Shown here: piece after piece, positions 8,404-16,822 of the stretch
How positions within the stretch are numbered: position 1 is the stretch's first letter
Layout: each line of letters begins with the position of its first letter
Origin: Dyadobacter sp.
GTDB taxonomy: Bacteria; Bacteroidota; Bacteroidia; Cytophagales; Spirosomataceae
DNA: 64,000 nt
Assembly: GCF_017744695.1 (NCBI RefSeq)
Contig: NZ_JAGIAS010000006.1
Span: 335,409 to 399,408 of the forward strand
Direction of reading: 5' to 3'
The notes under the pieces: model-generated
Databases searched by the model: none
Seen by the model: only the letters and a program-made list of their open reading frames with translations
Told to the model about the DNA's origin: nothing
Program-made: the position numbers and the translations under genes

Positions 8404-9999
8404 ATGAAAACTAATACATTCAAACGTACCATTTACGCGGGGATCGCCACTTTCATGTTGGGCCTTGCATCTTGCGACTCGGGTTTGCTCGAAACCGTTC
8501 CTAACGATCGCCTTTCCGAAGATTTGTTTTGGAAAACCGAAAACGATGCCAAACTGGCCGTTAACTCACTTTATACGGACCTGGACAGTACCACAGCCGT
8601 AACCTGGGATGGCATTACTGACCTGGCGCATACCAACCAGAGCTTCAACGTGGCCGCCTATATTGAAGCCGGGAGCTATGATGCCACGAGTTCGGTGATT
8701 TATGATGAGTGGAAAAGGGCGTATCGCGGCATCCGCGGCGTGAATTATTTCCTCGAAAACGTCGATAAAGTGCCGAGTACCAATGCGGCATTGATCAACC
8801 AGCTGAAAGGTGAGGCGAAGGCATTGCGCGCCTATCATTATTTGAGATTAGCCGGCCTGTTCGGTCCGGTACCATTGGTGACGTCGTCTATCAGCATCGA
8901 TGAAGGGCGTACGCTTACCAACACACCAGTGGAAGAGATATGGAATTTCGTGGAAAAAGAACTGATCGAGGCGGCTGCATTGCTGCCTGTTACTTACGGT
9001 GCTGCCGACAAAGGGCGGTTTACCAAAGGCGCCGCATTAGGTCTGCTCGCCCGCGCGGACTTGTATGCGGGACGTTACCAGAAAGCTGCCGACGCTGCCG
9101 ATCAGGTGATCAAGCTGGGGGTGTATGGTTTGTATGATTCTTATGAAAAACTATACAGCTATGCTGCAGAAAATAACAAGGAAGTGCTACTAGATAAGCA
9201 GTACTTGAAAGATGTTTACCAAAACAACGTTTTCAACCTGCTCGCGCCGTACAGCCAGAAGAATGCGCAAAGCACTTATGTTCCGACGAAAGCATTGGTG
9301 GATATTTACGAAACGCTGGAAGGGAAAAAGATTACCGATCCTTCGAGCGGATATGACCCGGCCAAACCTTATGCCAACCGTGATCCGCGTCTGAAATTCT
9401 CCATATTCCTCGAAGGCGACGCATTGCCAAGCGGCATTACATTCCAGCCCCGTCCGACGAGCACCACCGCGGATGCGATCGGAAGTACCTATATCGCCTC
9501 GACGACTGGCTTTAATATCAAGAAATACATCAATACCGAGGATTTTGCCAACCCGACAAATAGCGGTATCAACATTATCCTGCTGCGTTACGCCGAAGTA
9601 TTGCTGACTTATGCCGAAGCGAAGATCGAACTCGGGCAAACCGATGCGAGCGTGTTGGCTGCGATTAACCAGGTTAGAAATGGGCGTTCGGATGTGAAGC
9701 AGCCGTCGGTAACCGCTACCACGCAAGCTGCATTGCGGGAAATCGTACGTCGCGAGCGGACTGTGGAGCTGGCATTTGAGGGGCAGCGATTGTATGATAT
9801 CCGTCGTTGGAAGATCGGTGAGCAGGTGATGAACGGGCCGGTATTTGGCATTACCTATCCTGATGCTTCCGGCAAGCTGGTAACTGTGCAAGCCGCATCC
9901 TCTGATCGCGTTTTTGATGCGGGCAGGCATTATCTCTGGCCAATGCCGCAAAAGGAGCGCGATTTGAATCCGAATCTGAAACAAAATCCGAACTGGTAG
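8404..9999 (+). CDS. RagB/SusD family nutrient-uptake outer membrane lipoprotein
   Basis: This is a 531-residue surface glycan-binding lipoprotein. The lipobox LASC places the lipidated cysteine at residue 24. The mature protein has the SusD TPR-like helical fold: an N-terminal SusD-like domain (LLETVPNDRLSEDLFWKTENDA onwards, with EAKALRAYHYLRLAGLFGPVPLV) and the C-terminal RagB/SusD domain (VRRERTVELAFEGQRLYDIRRWK). It ends with LKQNPNW, as expected for the family. It caps the SusC porter encoded 13 bases upstream and would present ligand to it. Confidence 0.95.
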   Translation: MKTNTFKRTIYAGIATFMLGLASCDSGLLETVPNDRLSEDLFWKTENDAKLAVNSLYTDLDSTTAVTWDGITDLAHTNQSFNVAAYIEAGSYDATSSVIYDEWKRAYRGIRGVNYFLENVDKVPSTNAALINQLKGEAKALRAYHYLRLAGLFGPVPLVTSSISIDEGRTLTNTPVEEIWNFVEKELIEAAALLPVTYGAADKGRFTKGAALGLLARADLYAGRYQKAADAADQVIKLGVYGLYDSYEKLYSYAAENNKEVLLDKQYLKDVYQNNVFNLLAPYSQKNAQSTYVPTKALVDIYETLEGKKITDPSSGYDPAKPYANRDPRLKFSIFLEGDALPSGITFQPRPTSTTADAIGSTYIASTTGFNIKKYINTEDFANPTNSGINIILLRYAEVLLTYAEAKIELGQTDASVLAAINQVRNGRSDVKQPSVTATTQAALREIVRRERTVELAFEGQRLYDIRRWKIGEQVMNGPVFGITYPDASGKLVTVQAASSDRVFDAGRHYLWPMPQKERDLNPNLKQNPNW

Positions 10000-10015
10000 T
10001 TATTTTTGGGAGATA

Positions 10016-10124
10016 TGGCGCCAAGCTCCTGCCTGGTGCCTACTATTATCCAGCCTCAGCCTGGCGGACGCAATTCCGGCCAGAGGCCTGCAAATAGTAA
10101 GCACCAGGCAAGAGCCTGGCGCCA
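10016..10124. repeat. dispersed palindromic repeat, copy 2
   Basis: Arms of 32 bases (10016-10047 and 10093-10124) pair at 29 positions, each starting or ending with TGGCGCCA. The loop carries a further partly paired block (GCCTGGC with GGCCAG). The 3' half shares GGCC, GAGGCCTGC, AATAGT and GCAC in the same order as copy 1 at 2332-2417. It fills the gap between the susD gene and the first sulfatase, so it would form a strong hairpin in a polycistronic transcript and could lower expression downstream. Confidence 0.6.
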
Positions 10125-10150
10125 GTTTTACCTAAAACCACCTTAAAAAC

Positions 10151-11590
10151 ATGTTTAGAGTACTTTCTGTGTTACTGGTATCAATGGGCCTCGGCCTCTT
10201 GATGGCCTTCCAATCCGAAAAACCGGCGGCAAAAACACCTAACATCGTCGTTTTTTTTATCGATGACCTCGGCTATGGCGACCTTTCCGTGAATGGTGCG
10301 TTGGGTTACAACACGCCGAATCTGGACAAAATGGCTATGGAAGGCACGCGCTTTACCAACTTTATGGCCGCCCAGGCTGTGTGCAGCGCCTCCCGCGCCG
10401 CATTGCTGACGGGCTGCTATCCGAATCGCCTGGGTATTTCAGGAGCATTTGGACCAAATGCCGGAGTGGGGCTCAATCCCAAGGAAGAAACCATTGCGGA
10501 AATTGTAAAGGCGCAAGGCTATGCTACCGGTATTTTCGGTAAATGGCATTTGGGAAGCGAGCAGGAGTTTTTGCCATTGCAGCAGGGGTTTGATGAATAC
10601 TACGGCGTGCCCTATTCACATGATATGTGGCCGCTGCATCCCTGGCAGGAACGCGCCAAATATCCGCCGCTGCACTGGATCGATGGGAATAGGCAGGTGA
10701 AGGAGATCAAAAACCTCGAAGACGCCAGCGAACTGACCCCGGTGATCACTGAAAAAGCGGTTTCATTTATCAAAAGGAATAAAAACAAACCATTCTTCCT
10801 GTATGTGCCGCATCCGCTGCCGCACGTGCCGTTGGCCGCCTCGGCGAAGTTCCGGGGTAAAAGCCAGAGAGGGATTTTTGGAGATGTGATGCTCGAACTC
10901 GACTGGTCGGTAGGGGAGATCATGAAAGAGCTGAAAACGCAGGGATTGGACAATAATACCCTCGTCATTTTTACCAGTGACAATGGCCCGTGGCTCAATT
11001 ATGGCGATCATGCCGGCTCTGCGGGTGGTTTCCGCGAAGGGAAAGGAACATCGTTTGAAGGCGGGCAACGCGAGCCTTGTATTATGCGCTGGCCGGGCGT
11101 CATTCCGGCCGGGCGTGTCTCGAACAAGCTGCTTTCCAATCTTGACATCCTGCCGACGATCGCCAAGCTCACAGGTGCCAATTTGCCCAAGGAGAAAATT
11201 GATGGCATCGATTTCAGCGCGTTGCTCAAAGGCGACGACAGCCAGACACCACGGGAAAGTTTCCTTTACTACTATCGCAAAAATAACCTCGAAGCAGTCC
11301 GCAAAGGTGATTGGAAGCTCGTTTTCGCGCATCCGGGACGCACCTATGAAGGCTCACTGCCCGGTAAGAACGGTCAGCCTGGCCCTGCTCCGGAGGATCA
11401 TCAATTCCCGAAAGCATTGTACAACCTCGCACGGGATCCTTCGGAGCGCTACGATGTGCTGGAACAAAACCCGGAAATCGTAGCTGAGCTGGAAAAGATC
11501 GCGGACGCTGCCCGCGAAGATATGGGCGATGACCTGCAAAAGAAGACGGGGAAAAACGTTCGGGAAATCGGGCATGCCGTTCGGAAATAA
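10151..11590 (+). CDS. sulfatase (family S1, formylglycine type)
   Basis: This 479-residue protein removes sulfate esters from a glycan. An N-terminal hydrophobic segment (residues 1-20) marks export. The S1 fold starts with PNIVVFFIDDLGYGD, whose Asp pair (D38, D39) binds calcium. The maturation motif CSASR (78-82) fits C-x-P/A-x-R, with C78 converted to formylglycine. FGKWHLG and TSDNGPW supply further active-site residues, and the C-terminal subdomain runs to GHAVRK. It follows the susC/susD pair and probably belongs to the same locus, although a hairpin repeat lies between. The anaerobic-type maturase or FGE is not in the window. Confidence 0.93.
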   Translation: MFRVLSVLLVSMGLGLLMAFQSEKPAAKTPNIVVFFIDDLGYGDLSVNGALGYNTPNLDKMAMEGTRFTNFMAAQAVCSASRAALLTGCYPNRLGISGAFGPNAGVGLNPKEETIAEIVKAQGYATGIFGKWHLGSEQEFLPLQQGFDEYYGVPYSHDMWPLHPWQERAKYPPLHWIDGNRQVKEIKNLEDASELTPVITEKAVSFIKRNKNKPFFLYVPHPLPHVPLAASAKFRGKSQRGIFGDVMLELDWSVGEIMKELKTQGLDNNTLVIFTSDNGPWLNYGDHAGSAGGFREGKGTSFEGGQREPCIMRWPGVIPAGRVSNKLLSNLDILPTIAKLTGANLPKEKIDGIDFSALLKGDDSQTPRESFLYYYRKNNLEAVRKGDWKLVFAHPGRTYEGSLPGKNGQPGPAPEDHQFPKALYNLARDPSERYDVLEQNPEIVAELEKIADAAREDMGDDLQKKTGKNVREIGHAVRK

Positions 11591-11599
11591 GAGATAGTG

Positions 11600-11667
11600 T
11601 TTATCAGCAGCAACGACCATATTGCTGCTGATAAATTTGTAACCCTCGGGGTGACGCACTATCTTTA
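11600..11667 (+). promoter_or_regulatory. higBA control region: inverted repeat plus promoter
   Basis: A perfect 14-base inverted repeat (11600-11613 and 11622-11635, arms TTTATCAGCAGCAA) abuts TTTG at 11636-11639. Then come 20 bases and TATCTTTA at 11660-11667, a near-perfect Bacteroidota promoter. The toxin ATG is only two bases beyond the -7 element, so the transcript would be leaderless or nearly so. The inverted repeat is a good candidate for the operator bound by the HigA antitoxin; it could instead, or also, end transcription from the sulfatase, although no T-run follows it. Confidence 0.5.
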
Positions 11668-11669
11668 AT

Positions 11670-11951
11670 ATGATTAAGACTTTTAACCACAAAGGACTGA
11701 GACTGCTTTGGGAAAAGGACGACGCATCGAAGTTGCCGCCTGAGCAAGTCGAAAAACTCAGGCGCATACTTGCAGTGTTGAATACAGCCAAAAGTATGGA
11801 ACCTGTCAGGGCAATACCGGGCTACCGGTTGCATTCGCTTTCAGGCAGGTTAGCGGGTTTCTGGTCAGTTTGGGTTACCGGAAATTACCGGGTATTGTTC
11901 AGGTTTGAGAAAGGTGATGTATTCAATGTTGACTATGTCGATTACCATTGA
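11670..11951 (+). CDS. higB: HigB-like type II toxin (RelE/ParE superfamily)
   Basis: This 93-residue protein matches plasmid-maintenance killer/HigB toxins. It begins MIKTFNHKGLRLLWEK, has the central LPPEQVEKLRRILAVLNTA helix, the segment IPGYRLHSLSG, and the strand block WSVWVTGNYRVLFRFEKGDVFNVDYVDYH, which carries the conserved Arg of the ribosome-dependent mRNA interferase fold. The family cleaves mRNA on the ribosome. The antitoxin gene starts five bases after its stop, in the toxin-first order typical of higBA. It sits between two sulfatase genes, suggesting insertion into the polysaccharide locus. Confidence 0.88.
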   Translation: MIKTFNHKGLRLLWEKDDASKLPPEQVEKLRRILAVLNTAKSMEPVRAIPGYRLHSLSGRLAGFWSVWVTGNYRVLFRFEKGDVFNVDYVDYH

Positions 11952-11956
11952 GCGTT

Positions 11957-12256
11957 ATGGAAAGTGAAATGAAGCCGGTACACCCGGGCGCGGTGTTGCG
12001 AGAGGACATATTAAAAGAGATGAAAATTTCGGTAACCAGAGCCGCGAAAGAATTGAATGTAAGCCGTAAGCAATTGTCGGAGGTGGTCAACGAAGGTGCA
12101 GCGATATCAGCAGAAATGGCCGTTAGGTTGGAAAAAGGATTTGGTGTAAGTGCCGAATTCTGGCTTGACATGCAAAAGAAATATGATATTTGGCGTGTCA
12201 GGAGCAGCGGACGTGTGCAAAACGTTCATCGTATTACTTCTTCCCCCAATTTTTAG
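11957..12256 (+). CDS. higA: HigA-like antitoxin, XRE family
   Basis: This 99-residue protein has an XRE helix-turn-helix. The opening MKPVHPGAVLREDILKEM is characteristic of HigA/VapI, followed by VTRAAKELNVSRKQLSEVVN as the DNA-reading helix pair and FWLDMQKKYDIW towards the end. I chose the ATG at 11957; a TTG at 11948 would overlap the toxin stop, and the ATG at 11969 (MKPVHPG) is the other option. It neutralises HigB and usually represses the operon, probably through the inverted repeat at 11600-11635. A small hairpin (AAATGTG/CACATTT, 12265-12283) follows. Confidence 0.88.
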   Translation: MESEMKPVHPGAVLREDILKEMKISVTRAAKELNVSRKQLSEVVNEGAAISAEMAVRLEKGFGVSAEFWLDMQKKYDIWRVRSSGRVQNVHRITSSPNF

Positions 12257-12264
12257 TAAAAAAT

Positions 12265-12283
12265 AAATGTGAATTCCACATTT
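12265..12283 (+). terminator. short hairpin after higA
   Basis: AAATGTG and CACATTT pair around a five-base loop. There is no strong T-run, so it is a weak terminator candidate. Confidence 0.3.
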
Positions 12284-12285
12284 CA

Positions 12286-12332
12286 TTTGCTTGTTCAAAC
12301 TATTTATCCTTACTTTGTCTATCAAATAAGTA
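12286..12332 (+). promoter_or_regulatory. promoter and conserved start region for the second sulfatase
   Basis: TTTG at 12286-12289, 20 bases and TTACTTTG at 12310-12317 form the promoter. The 23 bases at 12310-12332 are identical to 18472-18494, so both the -7 element and the presumed 5' end of the transcript are conserved. The leader to the start codon is about 320 bases and contains the structured element at 12380-12472. Confidence 0.55.
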
Positions 12333-12379
12333 GATTATATCGAGCCTTCGATTCATAATATTCCAAACGTATCTGCTTT

Positions 12380-12472
12380 CCGATACCCTAAGAGACAGTC
12401 CAGGCGCGACTTGCCGGAATTTTCGGTGGTTGTCAATTCATGCCAGTCGACCGGGCTGTCGTAGGGTATCGG
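12380..12472 (+). promoter_or_regulatory. structured leader element, copy A (candidate cis-acting RNA)
   Basis: The outer stem pairs CCGATACCCTA (12380-12390) with TAGGGTATCGG (12462-12472). An asymmetric 3-by-1 internal loop follows, then GACAG/CTGTC (12394-12398 with 12456-12460). An inner hairpin GAATT/AATTC (12417-12421 with 12435-12439) presents a loop containing TTCGGTGGTTG, and a possible GGC/GCC pairing lies beside it. Copy B at 18686-18780 keeps the architecture, the loop sequence and GACAG/CTGTC but has different paired bases in the outer and inner stems. It lies 176 bases upstream of the sulfatase start. The ligand or role is unknown; I do not recognise it as a known riboswitch. 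Confidence 0.55.
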
Positions 12473-12647
12473 GAACAAAGATACATCGCAATTCGCTTTT
12501 TGGTCCACCTGCTTCCGGATTTTGCGAATCGGGCATCGACGGTGCCGAAACAGCCAGCTCCTGCCAATTTTAGCAATCCCTACCACGTTAAATTCAAGTA
12601 ATCCAAGGGTTGCTATGTCTTTCTGAAGTATATTAATCTACTCCATA

Positions 12648-14093
12648 ATGAAAAAGTATTGTTTTCTGATTTCCCTCCTTGCCACATCGATTTGCTGTTA
12701 CCATTCCCAAGCCCAGGCACCTAAACCGGCGCGCCCGAATATCGTATTCATCCTGGCCGACGACCTTGGCTATGGTGATGTAGGGTTCAATGGACAAAAG
12801 CTTATCAAAACACCCAATATCGATCGTCTCGCAAGGGAGGGGATGATATTTAGCCAGTTTTATGCGGGTACCTCCGTGTGTGCGCCCTCGCGCTCGTCGC
12901 TCCTGACGGGTCAGCACACGGGACATACGTATATCCGGGGTAACAAAAGCGTCGAGCCGGAAGGACAGCAACCGATTGCCGATTCGGTTGTAACGATTGC
13001 GGAAGTACTCCAAAAATCGGGGTACATTACGGCGGCTTTCGGAAAATGGGGTTTGGGCCCGGTAGGCTCGGAAGGCGACCCGAACAAGCAGGGTTTCGAC
13101 CGTTTTTATGGTTACAATTGCCAAAGCCTGGCGCATCGCTATTATCCGGAGCATCTTTGGGATAACAGCAAGAAAATACTGCTGGAAGGAAATAAGGGCT
13201 TGGTCAATAACAAGGAATATGCTCCCGACCTGATTCAGAAAAAGGCCCTCAGTTTTGTGGATGCGCAGGATGGCAAGCAGCCCTTCTTTTTGTTTTTGCC
13301 TTACATTCTTCCGCACGCCGAGCTGATGGTACCGGATGACAGCCTTTTTAGATATTATAAGGGTAAGTTCGAAGAAAAACCATACAGAGGGGCCGATTAT
13401 GGTCCAGGCGCCACGGATGGTGGTTATGCGTCACAGGAATTTCCCCATGCAACTTTCGCCGCTATGGTGGCACGCCTCGATTTGTACGTAGGGCAGGTCG
13501 TGAACAAACTGAAACAAAAGGGCCTCGACAAAAACACGCTGATCATTTTCACAAGTGACAATGGTCCGCATATCGAGGGTGGTGCTGATCCCAATTTCTT
13601 CAACAGCAGTGCCGGGTTCCGGGGAGTAAAACGGGACTTGTATGAAGGCGGCATCCGCGAGCCATTTGCGGCTCGCTGGCCGGCGGTTATCAAACCAGGC
13701 TCCAAAAGCGACTACATCGGCGCATTCTGGGATGTACTTCCCACTTTCGCGGAGCTGGCCAATGCATCGGCTCCCCGCAATATTGACGGGATTTCATTTA
13801 CAGACGCGCTAAAAGGTAAGCCTACTCAGAAGAAACATGACTATCTGTATTGGGAGTTTCACGAGCAGGGTGGAAGGCAGGCGGTACGCCAGGGGAACTG
13901 GAAGGCAGTCCGGTTGAAAGCAGCCGGTAACCCCGACGCGCTGGTAGAGCTCTACGACCTCTCCAAAGACCCTCAGGAAAAAACGAACCTGACCCCGCAA
14001 TTCCCCGAAAAGGCCAAGGAACTCGGCCAGATCATGAACCGGGCGCATGTGTCGTCGGCCATTTTTCCGTTCGGGAGTTTGGCGACTAACTAG
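12648..14093 (+). CDS. sulfatase (family S1, formylglycine type)
   Basis: This 481-residue exported protein (signal peptide residues 1-23, ending SQAQA) is a second S1 sulfatase. It has PNIVFILADDLGYGD with the calcium-binding Asp pair, and CAPSR (78-82), a perfect C-x-P-x-R motif with C78 as the formylglycine precursor. FGKWGLG, FTSDNGPH and GGIREPFAARWP follow. It differs enough from the sulfatase at 10151 to suggest another sulfate position or substrate. It has its own promoter (12286-12317) and a long leader with a structured element. It ends at a strong bidirectional terminator. Confidence 0.93.
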   Translation: MKKYCFLISLLATSICCYHSQAQAPKPARPNIVFILADDLGYGDVGFNGQKLIKTPNIDRLAREGMIFSQFYAGTSVCAPSRSSLLTGQHTGHTYIRGNKSVEPEGQQPIADSVVTIAEVLQKSGYITAAFGKWGLGPVGSEGDPNKQGFDRFYGYNCQSLAHRYYPEHLWDNSKKILLEGNKGLVNNKEYAPDLIQKKALSFVDAQDGKQPFFLFLPYILPHAELMVPDDSLFRYYKGKFEEKPYRGADYGPGATDGGYASQEFPHATFAAMVARLDLYVGQVVNKLKQKGLDKNTLIIFTSDNGPHIEGGADPNFFNSSAGFRGVKRDLYEGGIREPFAARWPAVIKPGSKSDYIGAFWDVLPTFAELANASAPRNIDGISFTDALKGKPTQKKHDYLYWEFHEQGGRQAVRQGNWKAVRLKAAGNPDALVELYDLSKDPQEKTNLTPQFPEKAKELGQIMNRAHVSSAIFPFGSLATN

Positions 14094-14096
14094 ATA

Positions 14097-14135
14097 AAGA
14101 AGCCCTGACCATTACGAGTGTGGTCAGGGCTTCTT
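14097..14135. terminator. bidirectional intrinsic terminator
   Basis: A perfect 15-base stem (14097-14111 with 14121-14135, AAGAAGCCCTGACCA) with A and T tracts on both sides lies between the convergent sulfatase and response-regulator genes, so it serves both. Confidence 0.85.
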
Positions 14136-14152
14136 TGCTAACGAGAGATTTT

Positions 14153-14770
14153 TCAGATCAACCCCAACCCCGCAGCCAGCTTGATCAGCGAAGCCGTATT
14201 AGAGACTTCAAACTTGATCAGCAGGTTCTGGCGATGGCTGTTCACGGTCGTTACGCTGACGAACAGTTGTTCGGCGATCTGAGGGTTGGTCAGCCCTTCT
14301 GCGATCAGCACGAGTACTTCTTTTTCCCGCCTGGTTAAAAATGGCACCGTTTTAGGCGCGGTGGCAGGGGTTACCTGGTCGAATTGAACATTCATAAAAT
14401 AGCCACCCGCCTGCACTTGTGCGATGGCTTCGAGGATGTCTTCCTTGCCCGAACTTTTGATCAGATAACCCGACGCGCCGTTCTGGATCATGCGCGAGAC
14501 GTAGGCACGCTCATTGAACGTACTCAATGCGAGCGTCTTTACTTCCGGGAACTGGTCTTTTACTTTTTTGCACAGGTCGATACCACTGATATCTGGCAGG
14601 TTGATATCCAGAAATGCAATATCCACTTCATTGTTTTTCAGGAATGCGATGGCATCGATGGCGTTGGTCGCGGTTCCGACAACCCGTACTCCCTCCGCGT
14701 CGGCGAGCAGCGATTTCAAGCCTTCCAATACCAGCGGGTGATCGTCCACGATGAGGATTCTGACACTCAT
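14153..14770 (-). CDS. NarL/FixJ family response regulator
   Basis: This 205-residue protein has an N-terminal receiver domain (residues 1-120: acidic pair in IVDDHP, phospho-acceptor D55 in AFLDINLPD, and a C-terminal Lys in YLIKSSGKEDI). A LuxR-type helix-turn-helix follows (about 140-203: LTRREKEVLVLIAEGLTNPQIAEQLFVSVTTVNSHRQNLLIK). It pairs with the TPR histidine kinase encoded 49 bases upstream on the same strand. Target genes are unknown; the divergent genes beyond the kinase are the nearest candidates. Confidence 0.93.
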   Translation of the reverse strand: MSVRILIVDDHPLVLEGLKSLLADAEGVRVVGTATNAIDAIAFLKNNEVDIAFLDINLPDISGIDLCKKVKDQFPEVKTLALSTFNERAYVSRMIQNGASGYLIKSSGKEDILEAIAQVQAGGYFMNVQFDQVTPATAPKTVPFLTRREKEVLVLIAEGLTNPQIAEQLFVSVTTVNSHRQNLLIKFEVSNTASLIKLAAGLGLI

Positions 14771-14819
14771 AATTTCTTTTTTATTAGGTTAAAGCCATTT
14801 CCGGCATTGATATCATTCA

Positions 14820-16751
14820 TTAAAGCACGATTTCGACAAGCACCGAAGTTCCCTCGCCCGGTTTCGACTGAATATCGAGTGTGCCGTTCAGGTAGTCTAC
14901 GCGCGCCTGCACATTGCGGAGCCCTGCGCCCTTGTTTTGTTCCAGGCTTTTGATGTCAAAACCTTTACCATTGTCTTCCACCGTTACGCTCACATGTTTT
15001 TCGACCCAGGTAAGCTGTACTTGTGCTTCACTGGCGTCGGCATATTTGAGCACGTTATTGAGCAGCTCCTGGATGATCCGGTAAAGGACAACCTCCACTT
15101 GTGAGTCGAGACGCTTGTCGTCGAAGCCGAAGGCCTGCATGGTTACTTTCAGTCTGCCCGAGGCGCTGATGCCTTCGCAAAAATCGCTCAGCGCGTCGAT
15201 TAATCCGAACCGTACGAGCGATTCGGGCATCATGCTGTGTGCTACGCGACGCATTTCGCTGATTGCGCCATCCAACTGGGTTAGGGCCCTGGTAAACGTC
15301 ATGGCGCTTTCTTCGGGCAGGATTACGTTTCCTTTCACTGAGTTCAGAGTTAGTTTAATGCCTGATAATAGTCCGCCCAGACCGTCGTGCAGGTCACGGG
15401 CTACGCGGGTGCGTTCTTCTTCCTGTCCTTTCAAAATAGAGTTGGTGGCTACCAATTGTTTTTCCTGCTGCAATTGCAGCACCTCCTGCTCGGCCACGCG
15501 TTTGCGGAATGCGATGTTCCGGTACCCCAGGACGGCAATGACAAGCAGCCCGACGAGCCCGGCAATGAGGCCGTAAATCAAAGTGTTGCGCGTCTGTTTC
15601 TCCTTTTCGAGCGTCACGATCTGGTTCTCTTTTTGCGCGGTCAGATATTTGGTGTCGAGCTCCTGCAACTGTTTTTGAATATCGATACCCTGAATGGAAT
15701 CGTTCAGGATCGAGTATTTCATCAGATAGTCGTAAGCACCCTTGTAATTATTCTGACGGGCGAGATCGGTCGCGTAATCTTCGTAAAGTTCTACCAAATG
15801 GTCGGTCATGTTATTGGCCTCCGCTATTGTGAGCGCTTCCTTGGTGTATTTGGCCGACAAATCGATTTTTTTGGCATCCTCGGCGAGGAACATTAATGCT
15901 CTCAGACAGTCGAGTTCGAGAAATACATTGCCCGATTTTCGTGCGAGGTCGAGGCCTTTCTGGCCGTAAACCCATGCTTCGTCGAGGTTTTTCAAAAGGC
16001 GGTTGGTCCGGCAAAGTCCTGCGTAGGCCTGCGTGATGAAGATGTCCGAATGGATTTTTTCAGCAACTACCAGTCCTTCTTTGAAATGGGCGAGGGCTTC
16101 ATTGTATTTTTTGAGGTTGAAATAACAGCCGCCGATATTGGTCAGAATGTCCGTCAATTGCAGGCTGTCTTTCATCGGACGCGCGAGCTGCAATGCTTTT
16201 TGCTTGTAAACCACCGATTTGTTGAAAAGATTGGCATGCTCGAAAGCAGTCCCGATACTGATGTACAGCCTGGGCAGAAATTCCTTCATCCCCAACTTAT
16301 CAAACTGGCTTGCCGACTGCTGATAATATTTGATTGCTTCGGTGAAATTGCCCATGTAAGTATAGCTGGCCGCGATATTGGCATAGCTCTTGCCAATGTT
16401 TACCTGGTGCTTCATCCTTTTGGCTATTTCCAGGCTCTCGCGGTTCAGTTTCAGCCCTTCTTCGAATTTTCCCTGCAAATTGAGAATATAGGTATAGTTC
16501 GAACGGAACTTGAACCGGCCGGTATCGTAGTTCAGTTGCTCGCTGAGCGCATCCGCTTTCAGGTAGTATTTGGCGGCGCTGTCGAGGTTCTGGTTTTCGA
16601 GATACTGACCGTACTCGATATACGCGAGCACGCGGTTGGTGTCCTGCTTGCTGGTCTGTATGCGTTTCAGAATGGCATTGGGGTCGGGGCTCTGAGCAAG
16701 CGCCCGGGTGCATAAAAGGACTATAAAAATTGTTCGTAAATATAATTTCAT
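14820..16751 (-). CDS. TPR-repeat sensor histidine kinase (HisKA_3 type)
   Basis: This 643-residue protein has a signal peptide (1-20) and a periplasmic region of tetratricopeptide repeats (about 40-345), with repeated A-x-x-Y-x-x-G-x-F/Y-x-x-A patterns. One transmembrane segment follows (about 390-412), then a coiled coil, a HisKA_3 dimerisation domain with phospho-acceptor H455 in ARDLHDGLGG, and an HATPase domain (NNVLKYADAS, DNGKGFD, GAGLRNVQARV). It is a NarX-like kinase for the response regulator downstream. The TPR sensor probably responds to a protein or peptide partner, which is inference. Confidence 0.93.
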   Translation of the reverse strand: MKLYLRTIFIVLLCTRALAQSPDPNAILKRIQTSKQDTNRVLAYIEYGQYLENQNLDSAAKYYLKADALSEQLNYDTGRFKFRSNYTYILNLQGKFEEGLKLNRESLEIAKRMKHQVNIGKSYANIAASYTYMGNFTEAIKYYQQSASQFDKLGMKEFLPRLYISIGTAFEHANLFNKSVVYKQKALQLARPMKDSLQLTDILTNIGGCYFNLKKYNEALAHFKEGLVVAEKIHSDIFITQAYAGLCRTNRLLKNLDEAWVYGQKGLDLARKSGNVFLELDCLRALMFLAEDAKKIDLSAKYTKEALTIAEANNMTDHLVELYEDYATDLARQNNYKGAYDYLMKYSILNDSIQGIDIQKQLQELDTKYLTAQKENQIVTLEKEKQTRNTLIYGLIAGLVGLLVIAVLGYRNIAFRKRVAEQEVLQLQQEKQLVATNSILKGQEEERTRVARDLHDGLGGLLSGIKLTLNSVKGNVILPEESAMTFTRALTQLDGAISEMRRVAHSMMPESLVRFGLIDALSDFCEGISASGRLKVTMQAFGFDDKRLDSQVEVVLYRIIQELLNNVLKYADASEAQVQLTWVEKHVSVTVEDNGKGFDIKSLEQNKGAGLRNVQARVDYLNGTLDIQSKPGEGTSVLVEIVL

Positions 16752-16822
16752 CGGACCCGGAGAGTAGAATGGATGGGAAAATTACGGTGGCAAAAGTCTG
16801 AAATAAAACCTTTTAATAATAT

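Noticed and set aside
12353..12586. Minus-strand frame of 77 codons within the second sulfatase leader
   Set aside because: It crosses the covarying structured element and lacks protein character; the leader explains the conservation better.
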